From: Carex sylvatica
Lineage: Eukaryota > Streptophyta > Magnoliopsida > Poales > Cyperaceae
DNA length: 17,835 bases
Assembly: GCA_964058845.1 (NCBI GenBank)
Contig: CAXKVR010000756.1
Location: forward strand, 1 to 17,835
Direction: 5' to 3'
Shown here: positions 9,240 through 17,835 of the stretch, piece by piece
Numbering within the stretch: the first letter of the stretch is position 1
Layout: each line of letters opens with the position of its first letter
Translations under genes and position numbers: made by a program
Notes under the pieces: generated by a model
Database searches by the model: none
The model's input: the letters and a program-made list of their open reading frames with translations, nothing else
What the model was told of the DNA's origin: nothing

Positions 9240-10340
9240 ATGTTGTCAATTGGGGGGAGGATAACTCTCCTCAATTCTGTCTTATCTGCAATGCCTTTGT
9301 ATTTTCTATCCATCTATAAAATTTCAATATTTGTTATCAAACGAATTGATCAAATTAGATGTCGATTTTTGTGGCAAGAGACTACTAATAGAAAAAAATA
9401 TTCTCTTATCAATTGGCAAACTGCATGTTTAGCTAAAGAGTTTGGAGGTTTATGTATACTTGATGTTAAACAAATAAATATTTTTCTACTATTGAAATAG
9501 TGGTGGAAGCTCAAAGACCCTTCTTATTCTAGTGCATGGAAACATATGGTGTTGACCAAATACTCATCTCCTCATCATACATCCAAATCAGAATTTTGGG
9601 TTGCTATTACCTCCTTACAGCAACTAGGATCTATTAGTATTACATATGAACCTGAAATTCAAACATCTGTCTTGTTTTGGCATGATATATGGTACCAACA
9701 TTGTTCTATGGCTTCTCGATACCCATATTTGTATGAAATTTATACCAATAGCGACATACCCTAACAACAAGTTGTGAACTCATAAGGACTTGATCTTGCA
9801 TTTCGTAGACCTTTTTTTGGTGTATTATATAATGAATGGCTAGAATTGTTAAATATTATCAGCCAACTGTCCTTTACACATTTAGATGATAAACTTAGTT
9901 GGAGATGAGATTCAAAAGGGATATTTACAGTTAAATCATTGTACCAGTTTCTCAACTTTAGAGGTATTAAACCTAGAAATGCTATGACATGATGGAAGAT
10001 CCCAATACTCCTTAAGATCATAATTTTTATGTAGTTAGCTAATAAAAATAGAATTCTAACAAAGAATAATCTACTCAAAAGAGGGTGGCAGGGATGTGAC
10101 ACATACCAATTATGTGACCAACCTGAATCTATTAACCACTTGTTTTTTACTTGCTCCTTTACAAAACAAATTTGATTCTTTATGGGGGCATGCCAATCTG
10201 TCAGTGACCAATGGACAAAAATATCTGATGTCATTCATTTTTCTAAACAATTGCCTTATTCTCAAAAAATTACTTTGTTAATTGTTTGCAGTGCAATCTG
10301 TTGAACCCTGTGAAAACATAGAAATGACCTATGTTTTGAT
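9240..10340 (+). pseudogene. LINE ORF2 C-terminal half with zinc-binding RT domain remnant
   Basis: 9240-9500 encodes LSIGGRITLLNSVLSAMP and FLWQETTNRKKYSLINW, ending at a TAG (9498-9500) that interrupts LLK*WWKLKDPS. 9546-9764 continues with WVAITSL and VLFWHDIWY. Stop-riddled homology then follows through SKGIFTVKSLYQFL, RILTKNNLLKRGWQGCDTYQLC and NHLFFTCSF, a zf-RVT module. One Cys of the expected Cys-x2-Cys pair reads Tyr (DTYQLC). The module is intact in order but cannot be translated as one protein. Confidence 0.8.
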
Positions 10341-10399
10341 TCTGGTAAGCATAAAACACATAGGCAACTCATTTTTCTGATTATCTCCCTTGTTCACTA

Positions 10400-10609
10400 T
10401 TGGACATGTCAAATGAAACCCAAGATGAAGGAAGCCACAGCTATTTGGCTGCCAGTGGACATGATGCTAGTTCTCTCGCTTGTTGGTATTCTGATAATAA
10501 CATGGTGAATGAAGAACCTTTCTTTTCTGAAGAACCAAAGAATCAAATTGTGCCTTATGCTCCTCCAACTGATCAGATCATTTATGAAGAAGTCAATCAG
10601 CTATTCTGA
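10400..10609 (+). pseudogene. C-terminal tail of LINE ORF2
   Basis: Reading from the frame just before this segment gives YWTCQMKPKMKEATAIWLPVDM, which resembles the end of plant L1 ORF2 proteins. A one-base shift near 10470 then leads into LACWYSDNNMVNEEPFF and EEPKNQIVPYAPPTDQIIYE up to TGA at 10607-10609. Taken alone the 69-codon frame looks like a small gene. The upstream homology and position make it the LINE tail. Confidence is moderate because the last 40 residues are not recognised. Confidence 0.55.
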
Positions 10610-11208
10610 GTGTTTAGTGGCTAGATTGCCAAATTTTGTGTTGATCTTATTTTCCCTCAGCCCTTATGTGTGGCTTAGAACTGTGCATGATTTAACTCTA
10701 GTTTTCTTAATTGCTGATATGTTTCGAGTTGGTTGCATGCAGCTAGACAATATGTGTAGGGTATCTCTAATTTATTTTTAGCAAAACATTATGACTCTGC
10801 ATGTAAGTTAATTCTCTTCAATGAAGATTGAAATTCATTCTAAAAATTTGTTTTATCTCAACGAAATAAAATATAAAATCTTAGTAAAATACCATACTCA
10901 TTCTTTTTTTCAAATCAGAAAGAAATGTTTCATTTATCAAACATAATATTTTGTATTGAAAATTCTTGAGCTTTTTTTGTAAGAAAGAAAATTTGTATTT
11001 TTTTTATATTTATAAAAAAATATGTTACTATATTTTTATAGTATATATTTTAGGATATATTTTATTTGATTTTCTATCAGTAATAATCTTTTTAATAACT
11101 AAAAAGGAATTTTCAATTATGATTAAGTGAAAACAATCTTTATTTTCTTAATGAAATAAGAATTCAAAAAAAAAAGATTAGAGGAATTAAATATCTATAG
11201 AAAAAAGA
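10610..11208. other. AT-rich DNA after the LINE, possibly its 3' UTR
   Basis: No gene was recognised. 10610-10800 has a more balanced composition and may be the LINE 3' untranslated region. From about 10840 the sequence becomes very AT-rich with A and T runs. I could not identify a poly(A) end or a target duplication for the LINE. Confidence 0.35.
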
Positions 11209-11440
11209 CCGATTTTTTTTATTTATATCCAAAAAATAAATAAAATTTAAAAAAATATCCAAATCCCGACAGTATTTCCAAAACTACTCAAACTGGAAAA
11301 AAATTTCAAACCGAAAAAAAAAATTTCGGTTTCAACATAAATAATAGGAAAAAAAAATTTGGAACTTCAATTCCAAAATCAGAAATTTTTTTTCTGAAAA
11401 TAGGATTTTCTAATTTTTTTTTTTATATAAACTCATTTAC

Positions 11441-11547
11441 TATACATATACATATATTATATATACATGTATTATATTACATATGCATATACATGTATTA
11501 TATTATATATGCATATACATGTATTATATTATATATACATATACATA
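11441..11547. repeat. TA/TACATG microsatellite in Mutator-like copy 2
   Basis: Tandem-like units of about 35 bp (CATATACATGTATTATATTA with variants) occur two to three times between the left TIR and foldback C. Matching TA-rich tracts lie at about 11926-11965 and 12781-12842. Confidence 0.8.
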
Positions 11548-11548
11548 A

Positions 11549-11925
11549 AGAGTGACTAATGTACATTCGTATGCATATGGACCGAAATATATGCGGTCCA
11601 AATTTGAAATTTTAAAATCTAAAAAGTTGATCTGAACGTTAATCTTGTTCTCCATATTAATATGTGCTTGGAGACCAAATTTTACATTTTTCTGAATTTT
11701 TTTACTATTTATTAAGCCACTTTGAAAATTGTTGATCCAACGGTGGCTGCTGACGGCTTAATAAATAGTAAAAAAATTCAGAAAAATATAAAATTTGGTC
11801 TCCAAGCACATATTAATATGGAGAACAAGATGAACAGTTCAGATCGACTTTTTGAATTTTGAAATTTCAAATTTGAATCATATGTATTTCAGCCCATATG
11901 CATACGAATGCACATTAGTCACTCT
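11549..11925. repeat. Nested foldback C
   Basis: The perfect terminal inverted repeat AGAGTGACTAAT leads into arms 11549-11717 and 11756-11925 that pair almost throughout. It is about 90 percent alike by eye to foldback A (1349-1773). The right-arm partner of the block CACTTTGAAAATTGTTGATC has been lost, shortening the element from 425 to 377 bp. It sits in TA-repeat DNA as A does, which suggests that both descend from one ancestral composite element. Confidence 0.85.
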
Positions 11926-12183
11926 CCATATACATGTATTATATTATATATACATATATTATAAAAAAATGAGTTTATAAAATAAAAATTCAAACGACGT
12001 TTATAAACAAAATACCAACTATTGTGTGCCTATCGTTTGCTCGGAGATAATTGGATTATTTGATTATTGTCGACATATACAATTTGTTCGGAGATAGGCA
12101 AACAAACACAATAAATAGTAAATGTATTTTAAAATAATTATATGAATAATTCTTGAATAATCTCTTAGGATTTTGACTAAACA

Positions 12184-12561
12184 AAATACTTATCGTTGTA
12201 TCTACCGTTGAACGAAAACTTAAACTGTATTTTGGAGGCACTAAATGATTTTTTTTAAATTCTGATGCTTCGGATACCCAAAGGTTCTCCCCTAGTGATA
12301 TTCGAATCCGTCTTGTCTCCCCCTTTCTGAAAAGTGGTCATACGCGTAAATCCGACTTTCCTAGTCAAAGTTATGAATGTTTAAAGTTTTTTCAAAAGCT
12401 AAACTTTGAAAATTCATAACTAATTGTAAAAAAATTCAAATAAATTAAAATTTGTATCAATTTTGTGTATTTTTGAATGCTCTACATACTGGTTAATCAC
12501 TTTTATAATTTGGTCCATGTACCAGTCCAGACTTGCTGATTTACCAGAAGAGGTCAAATTT
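12184..12561. repeat. Conserved non-coding core, copy 2
   Basis: This is the counterpart of 2061-2445, with the same order of blocks and no indel larger than about 15 bp. Most differences are substitutions. No reading frame is shared between the copies, which argues against a captured protein-coding exon under selection. Confidence 0.75.
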
Positions 12562-13129
12562 GATGCTTTTAGTGCATTACACTATACCAGTGGCATTTGC
12601 TTAGTGCTTGACTGCTGAGTTTGGACTTGGTACCATACCAGAGGTTAGTCTATGGTGCTTTGTGCCGCTATTGCGCCGCTATAGCGCACTATTTAGGACC
12701 TTGTTTTTGGCATACATGAAAAAAATTTCTTCACAAAATTATTTAAATCAAAATATTAAGATCTCTAAAAAAAATAGAGATTATATATGTATATGTAATA
12801 TAATACATGTATATATGTCTATATAATATATGTATATGTATAGTAAATGAGTTTATAAAAAAAAATAGAAAATTTCATTTTCAGAAAAAAAAAAAAATTT
12901 CCGTTTTTGGGACCAAAAACTGGAAGAAAAAAATTCGGAATTGGGAACCGAAATTTATTTTTTTCGGTTTTGGAATTGAGTTTATGGAAAAAAAAATTTC
13001 CAGTTATTGATGTTGAAACCAGAAAAAAAAAATTTCAGTTTGAATAGTTTTAGAAATATTGTTGGGGTTTGGATATTTTTTTAAATTTTATTTATTTTTT
13101 GAATATAAAAAAAAAATCGGGAAAAAAGA

Positions 13130-13835
13130 GTCAGCCTCAACTTTCAATCAAAAAAATCTATATACAAAAAATACATATGATGATACAATTTTATTTTTTT
13201 ATAGTATCTCACTTAACTTTAATTGATCTTATTTTTTGATCCTTTATTTCAGTTTTAATTTATATTTATAAAATGAAATTCTCATAAAAAATAAAAGAAA
13301 AAATCAATCAGTCTTTTTATCAAAAAAAAAATTGATTTGTTTGGATTAAAGTTTTTGTCGTGATCGATTTATCATTTGCAAGCTTGCCAGAGATTCATTA
13401 ATGATTATAACTTGGGATGTTTAAGTCAATATTCGAAATGATGAGGACTAAAAATTCCTTCGTAAAAACCATTATTCGAATGCTACATTAGCTTGAGACG
13501 GCGTTCACTAAGAGGATTGATTAAAACCTTAAAGGTATTATTTATCAATATAATTTCTAAAACAAGAATAAAAAAAAAAAGACTATTAGGCCATGATGAC
13601 AGAACATTTGTTTAAAAAAAATTACATACATTCACCAACTCCAAAACACTATTACAACTCAACAAAAATATTTCGTCCACATAATACAAGCATATCTTAT
13701 ATAAACTTATTTCTATCAACTATTTATACAAAAGAGAAAACGAACTTATAGCCAAAATACAACATGTACTACATATTTCTGTGGTAAAATATTACACAAA
13801 GAGTAGTATTTTTAAGTGCCTTTGGGATGTTATGC
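13130..13835. other. AT-rich intergenic DNA, 3' side of the CONSTANS-like gene
   Basis: No gene, inverted repeat or mobile element was recognised. The right part probably holds the 3' UTR and polyadenylation region of the neighbouring minus-strand gene, but no clear signal was placed. Confidence 0.35.
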
Positions 13836-15862
13836 TCAATTTTTGCTATCTGCTTTTGCAAACCTACCCTTTACCCTTAACCTGCCATCAGCGCGAACCT
13901 TCCTCGACTCATACCGCACCAACTTATCATATCTGCAATATATTAAGTCAAATTATCAATAAAAATACACCAAGAAAGGTGCCTCATTAACAATAGTACA
14001 GAAACAGCTGGTACCGGTAGTAACCATTCAATTCATAGTGGCACCAGATATCATATACCAACAGGTTATAAATCTGATGAGGAAGAAACGTTGTGTAATT
14101 CAACTGGCAAACAATTTTTTTGTTAAACTCACCTTCTTGCCTTTCTCTTTTCTTTATACCGGGAAATAACAGAGTTCCGATCTGCACAAACAAAATTGGG
14201 GCCATTTTTTACCGGTAACACATGTATAACATCGCTGCTGGTTTTCTGGGTGCTATTCTCCTGGCTAGTACTCGGACAAATCTCTGCCATCTCGACAAAA
14301 TTCGGAAGGTTCACCTCAGGTGTGCTCACTAGATATTGTTCACAAGAAATCTCCATACTGTCTGCATCAGTCGTGGCATTTGAATTGGTCGAAAACCATT
14401 TCTCGTCCTGCAAGGCAAACCAATGAATTTGTCTTCAACCAGTGGTATCAAATAATTGAAGATAAAATTCTTGAGTTTGACAAGAATTAATTGCTGGACC
14501 TTCTACTGGTAATGGTATGCAACAGCAGGTACCAGTAACAGCAGACAAGGACTGTATGACAGGTTTTTGTACATTTCTGGTTCAGTCCACACTCTCTACA
14601 TGGTAATATCTTTTCATGTTTGTTCTTAGATACTTATATGTTTAACTGTACCATGTAAGGGAAAATAGTACCAACTCAGTATGGAATTGAGGGTCAATCA
14701 GTTCCAGTTTCATAACTGAGATTGAGTTGAGAAAGATTAGATTCAACTAAAGCTTATTTACACAATCAACCATTAATTGGCTTCATGGAGGCTAATTTGA
14801 GAAAATTTGTAACATTGAGAAACCACTATCCTACCTCACAGGAAGGAACTATGATGTTTGAAGAGTCACGAGTTGTATCAGGACCAAAATTTCCCTCTAA
14901 CTGAGAATAGTTCAGATCCCAGCTTAACATTTCAGGCAGAGGTTCTATATCCTCACTGAAAGCACCAACAAAGGTATCAGTATTTATTAATTCTCTCAAC
15001 TGGCGAAAAATCTCAAGGTTGTGCCTTCCAACAGGTGAGTTTCGATTCTGCATAAGAGAAAAAAAGATGATATATATTAAGTAAAAATAATTAAAATTAA
15101 ATAATCAACGTTATAGTTTGCTAAATTGACAATTACACACAACCTAAATTTAGACTTTTCAGAGCACTATCAGCTCAATTTGCAATCTGATGAGAAGTAG
15201 AGAAAATTAAATATCAAAATAATTCAATTTACTAAATGGCAACAATTTCCATAAAGGAACTAGGTTGGTTTCGGCAAGTTAGTACATTTCAAAGCACGCA
15301 GGTAAAAAGTTGGGGAAATACATATGATAAAAATATTAAAAATCAATACCTTAATCAAAGGAGCAGTCTCTAGAGCATGAAATCCATGGCAAGTAGTAGG
15401 AACAATCAAATCCTCAAGCCTAAAAACCTTCTCCATTTCCCACCTACTCTCTGCCCCCACCAAACCCTTGTCTCTCCCCTTCTCACAATCCTCTATCCCA
15501 ACACCAACAAGTGCTGCCATCTCAGCGGCTGAGGGACACCCCGCAAACCCCTCCACCCCCCTCCTTTCATGTCCTACATAATCACCACCATGTCTATCAA
15601 AATCGCAGTTGGAGCAAAGGAAGCCACGGCAAGAGCAAGCAACAGTTGCAGGGGCCGCAGAGCAAATGTTACAGAGGATCGAGCGGGTATGGCGAGACGA
15701 GACGGTGTTGGCTGTGTGCACTTCCCGGTCACAGCGGAGGCAGAGATTCGCCGTGTCGGCGCGGCAGTAGACCACCGCCAGTCTGTCGGTGCAGAAGTCA
15801 CATGAGGTTTGCTTTGGATTTGCTGGTGCAAGTGTACCAGGAGGTTCTTCTTCTTGACCCAT
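13836..15862 (-). CDS. CONSTANS-like protein with two B-boxes and a CCT domain (4 exons)
   Basis: This is a nuclear zinc-finger transcription regulator of the BBX family. Such proteins act in light, clock or flowering-time signalling. Minus-strand exons are 15862-15350, 15047-14835, 14407-14133 and 13932-13836 (stop TGA), with GT-AG introns of 302, 427 and 200 bp in phases 0, 0 and 2. The joined protein is 365 aa. B-box 1 has C21, C24, C33, D36, C41, C44, H49 and H58. B-box 2 has C64, C67, C76, C83, C86 and H91, and looks a few residues short between C76 and C83. [16 protein letters not shown] at 103-118 matches the segment after B-box 2 in the COL9-COL15 group. The CCT domain spans about 319-360: RYKEKRKAR, then [20 protein letters not shown] and KGRFAKA, split by the last intron. 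Three introns also fit that group. The exact orthologue is not determined. The gene appears intact. Confidence 0.93.
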
Positions 15863-16140
15863 TTTTCTTCTCTTATGTTTGTAATCTGTACTCTGTTTTT
15901 AGGGAAGAGGAGAAGATTGAGGAGAGGTGGTATTCGTATGAAAGTTGGATTGGGAACTGGTGGTCCCGTGAGAAGAGTAATTGCGGGCCGGGAGGTAACG
16001 ATCAGAGTGCAGAGTCGGGGACTGGTAGCAGAAATGAAGAGGAGCGATAGCATAAGAGGTCCGTCTCCTCTACAATTCTTTAGAATCAATGGTGGTAAAT
16101 TTTCAAACTCAAAAAAGCTAGAAGACCCTTCATACATTCT
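15863..16140 (-). promoter_or_regulatory. Probable 5' leader and proximal promoter of the CONSTANS-like gene
   Basis: This lies directly upstream of the start codon and is less AT-rich than the surrounding DNA, with pyrimidine-rich stretches in the sense direction. A 187-codon minus-strand frame (16137-15574) runs through it into exon 1 out of frame and looks like leader plus frame-shifted exon. No TATA box or initiator was assigned. Confidence 0.4.
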
Positions 16141-17143
16141 ATCTCCGGAGAGATTAAGTCTAAGAACGTCTTAACTCGAGATAGGTTAGTCCGTGTGGAT
16201 TAGATATGTATTTAGATAAGAACTGAGTATAGATTCAATGAGTATGTAACTCTATTCTCTACGTGCTATTTTTAAAATTGTGGTCCCTAACTCAATGAAT
16301 TTCGGAATATATATAAGTTCATATGTCAATTATAATTTTGTATGATAAGTCCGTATGAGCTTCTCCACATGCCGGTAAGTCGGTTCGAGTGTTGTACGGA
16401 CAACTCGACGGGTTTATTTTCATTAGACAGTTTAAGTCTCATATAAACGACTTGAACGAGCTAACTATTTTGACTTGTTACTTGAGTTTAATACTCAACT
16501 AATATGATGTACTGTTATATAATAAAAAGCTAATGGCCATTTGTAGGTTTTTTTTAAAAGAAATTATAGAGATTGAAAATTTTGTAACTATTATTAGACT
16601 TAGTTGTCATAAAAAAATAATAATGATAATAACTTTCTAAAATACTCGGAAATAAATAAAAACATACAAGCTATGAAATATGAATAATTCAACTTGTCCG
16701 AGTCACACTATAATGGCCTATTCTATTGGCCGAGTTCTAGATTGATTCTAGAGGAAAATCTGATTAAGGTGGCCTTGGCCCTTGGCCGAGAGTGAAGTGT
16801 GAACAGGCAGATACTGAGGTACTTTTCAACTTAAAACCCATAAATTGCTTTAATAAATAGCACAAAAAAGCTTCCTTCATCGTGGGTCCTGCTGCCTCGA
16901 CTCGAGTAGGTTCTGATTCTCATTAAATTGTGTTGCCAAGCTGTGCAGATATTTATCAAATCAAATACAGCGACCGGAGGAGATATTTTCAGTATCGCGC
17001 CACTTTTTGAAGTCGGTGTTCTTTTGTTTTTGTGTTTTCCACTAGTACCACGAGTGATATTTTTTTGTTGCTACAGTGTTTATTTAGATATTATTTTCTG
17101 AAATTATGCTTCTTTTTAAAAGATTTTTAGTGTCTCGTGCTTT
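16141..17143. other. Intergenic DNA with no recognised feature
   Basis: Both strands were read without finding coding homology, a tRNA-like cloverleaf, terminal repeats or a target duplication. The composition is AT-rich with scattered Y-R alternations. Confidence 0.5.
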
Positions 17144-17463
17144 CATATCTCATATTTTATATCTTTATTTTTAAAATTTAAATTGTTGATTCGAATCGTT
17201 CAACACGATATTCATATTAAAATATGATCTGGAATGAAATTTATAATTTTTGAAAATTTTACTATTTTTTAAGATAGGTAAAAAATCATTGTTTTTTTAA
17301 CAATCCAAAAACAGTAATTTTGTATCTATCTTAAAAAATAGTAAACAATTTTCAAAAAAATATAAAATTTCATTTCCATGCATATTTTAGTATAAATATT
17401 ATGTTGAGCGACTTGGATCAACGGTTTGGACTTTGAAAATAAAGATATAAAATATGAAATGTG
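17144..17463. mobile_element. Stand-alone foldback D, related to foldbacks A-C
   Basis: The ends pair as CATATCTCATATTTTATATC and, reverse-complemented, CACATTTCATATTTTATATC. The arms, about 130 bp each, continue through TTGTTGATTCGAATCGTTCA, TAAAATATG and TTTTACTATTTTTTAAGATA. The central loop is about 17278-17320. The arm order (GTTCAACA, ATATTAAAATATG, AAATTTTATA, TACTATTTATTAAG-like block) matches foldbacks A-C, so it is a distant relative or a solo miniature element. There is no coding content and no clear target duplication. Confidence 0.7.
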
Positions 17464-17835
17464 ATGTATTGAAATCCTCCTCTTTCTTTATAAAGAGATA
17501 ATAATTTGCACCACTATATTAAGCAAGAGCAGATCCAGAATTATGAAAGAAAAAATAACAAATAGAATTTAAATAGTAAATTGATTTCAAACCTATTAGA
17601 TAAAAATAATATTCTAATTTGCAATTTTTAATGTTTTGACTTTACTTTATTAATCAGAATTTTAAAAAATTATTAATTATAATTTTAATTACAACTCAAA
17701 ATTTCAGAATGAGACAAATAAAATTCTAAAAGGCAAAGTTGATTGGTAAGGCCACTGATCTAGAACAACCGTTAATATATTTCAGTGAGATATGAACAAG
17801 AAAAAATGCAGCAATTATAAGGGAAATTTTAGATA
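17464..17835. other. AT-rich intergenic DNA to the window edge
   Basis: No gene or repeat structure was recognised in this stretch. Confidence 0.45.

Larger units (their letters stand above)
7700..10609 (+). mobile_element. 5'-truncated, decayed L1-type LINE retrotransposon
   Basis: The plus strand carries, in several frames, the C-terminal two thirds of a plant LINE ORF2. In order these are a linker with WKTRSKQKWLEGDNNIKYLH (7707-7995), the reverse-transcriptase domain (about 8080-8990), the thumb/connection region with SIGGRITLLNSVLSAMPLYF (about 9010-9500), a WWKLKDPS..AW block with an IWY motif (9501-9760), a zinc-binding reverse-transcriptase domain (about 9900-10175), and the tail MKEATAIWLPVDM ending at TGA 10607-10609. 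ORF1 and the endonuclease are absent, as expected after 5' truncation during target-primed integration. Many stops and frameshifts show it is dead. Its 3' end and target duplication could not be fixed; it may extend beyond 10609. Confidence 0.9.
11209..13120. mobile_element. Non-autonomous Mutator-like element, copy 2 (long TIRs, 9-bp duplication)
   Basis: The tips read CCGATTTTTTTTATTTATAT on the left and, reverse-complemented, CCGATTTTTTTTTTATATTC on the right. A perfect 9-bp direct repeat, GAAAAAAGA, flanks it at 11200-11208 and 13121-13129. The arms pair over about 235 bp (left, to about 11443) and 280 bp (right, from about 12838), the right arm having about 60 bp of extra repeats of the CCGAAATTT type. 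The arms contain several small palindromes of the form AAATTTCGG/CCGAAATTT. The interior has TA repeats, foldback C, a decayed B-like segment, the conserved core (12184-12561), a 215-bp unshared stretch and TA repeats. There is no transposase. The interior is homologous to the element at 995-2838, but the TIRs agree only at the first 15 or so bases. Confidence 0.85.

Noticed and set aside
9761..10234. 157-codon minus-strand frame
   Set aside because: It is the antisense shadow of the decayed LINE zinc-binding region.
10400..10609. Small separate plus-strand gene of 69 codons
   Set aside because: The immediately preceding frame reads as the end of a plant LINE ORF2 and shifts into this one. 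Treated as a LINE tail, with some doubt kept in the confidence.
15574..16137. 187-codon minus-strand frame overlapping the CONSTANS-like start
   Set aside because: It is the 5' leader joined to exon 1 in the wrong frame. The B-box frame is clearly the real one.
1..17835. tRNA, rRNA, CRISPR or LTR-retrotransposon structures
   Set aside because: None was found on reading both strands. The repeats present are inverted or microsatellite, not spaced direct repeats or LTR pairs.

Overview
The window is nuclear DNA of a flowering plant. The evidence is spliced genes with GT-AG introns, a chlorophyll-biosynthesis enzyme with a plastid-transit-type leader, a B-box/CCT (CONSTANS-like) transcription factor, plant Mutator-type and LINE elements, and AT-rich intergenic DNA. 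I cannot name the species. The AT-rich, intron-containing genes argue mildly against a grass.

Three host genes are present, all on the minus strand. (1) At the left edge (1-395) is the N-terminal 131 residues of an AIG2-like gamma-glutamylcyclotransferase, cut by the window. (2) At 4768-7111 is a complete divinyl chlorophyllide a 8-vinyl reductase (DVR) in three exons; my splice model gives 417 aa. (3) At 13836-15862 is a complete CONSTANS-like protein with two B-boxes and a CCT domain, in four exons; my model gives 365 aa. No operon logic applies. The three genes are independent transcription units, although DVR and the CONSTANS-like factor both belong to light-linked biology.

The rest is mostly transposon-derived. 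Between the first two genes lie a small hairpin MITE (about 555-726), a short foldback (882-954), and two non-autonomous Mutator-like elements with long terminal inverted repeats (TIRs) and perfect 9-bp target duplications: 995-2838 (GAGAGAAGC) and 2901-3869 (TAACAACAA). Between DVR and the CONSTANS-like gene lie a 5'-truncated, decayed L1-type LINE (about 7700-10609) and a second copy of the first Mutator-like family, 11209-13120 (GAAAAAAGA duplication).

The two related elements (995-2838 and 11209-13120) are the most interesting structure. They share a nested foldback of about 400 bp and a non-coding core of about 380 bp. Their long TIRs, however, resemble each other only at the very tips, and they are joined to the interior by TA/TATG microsatellite DNA. 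A related palindromic element stands alone at 17144-17463. I found no tRNA, rRNA or CRISPR array, and nothing that I would call a wholly new biological system.
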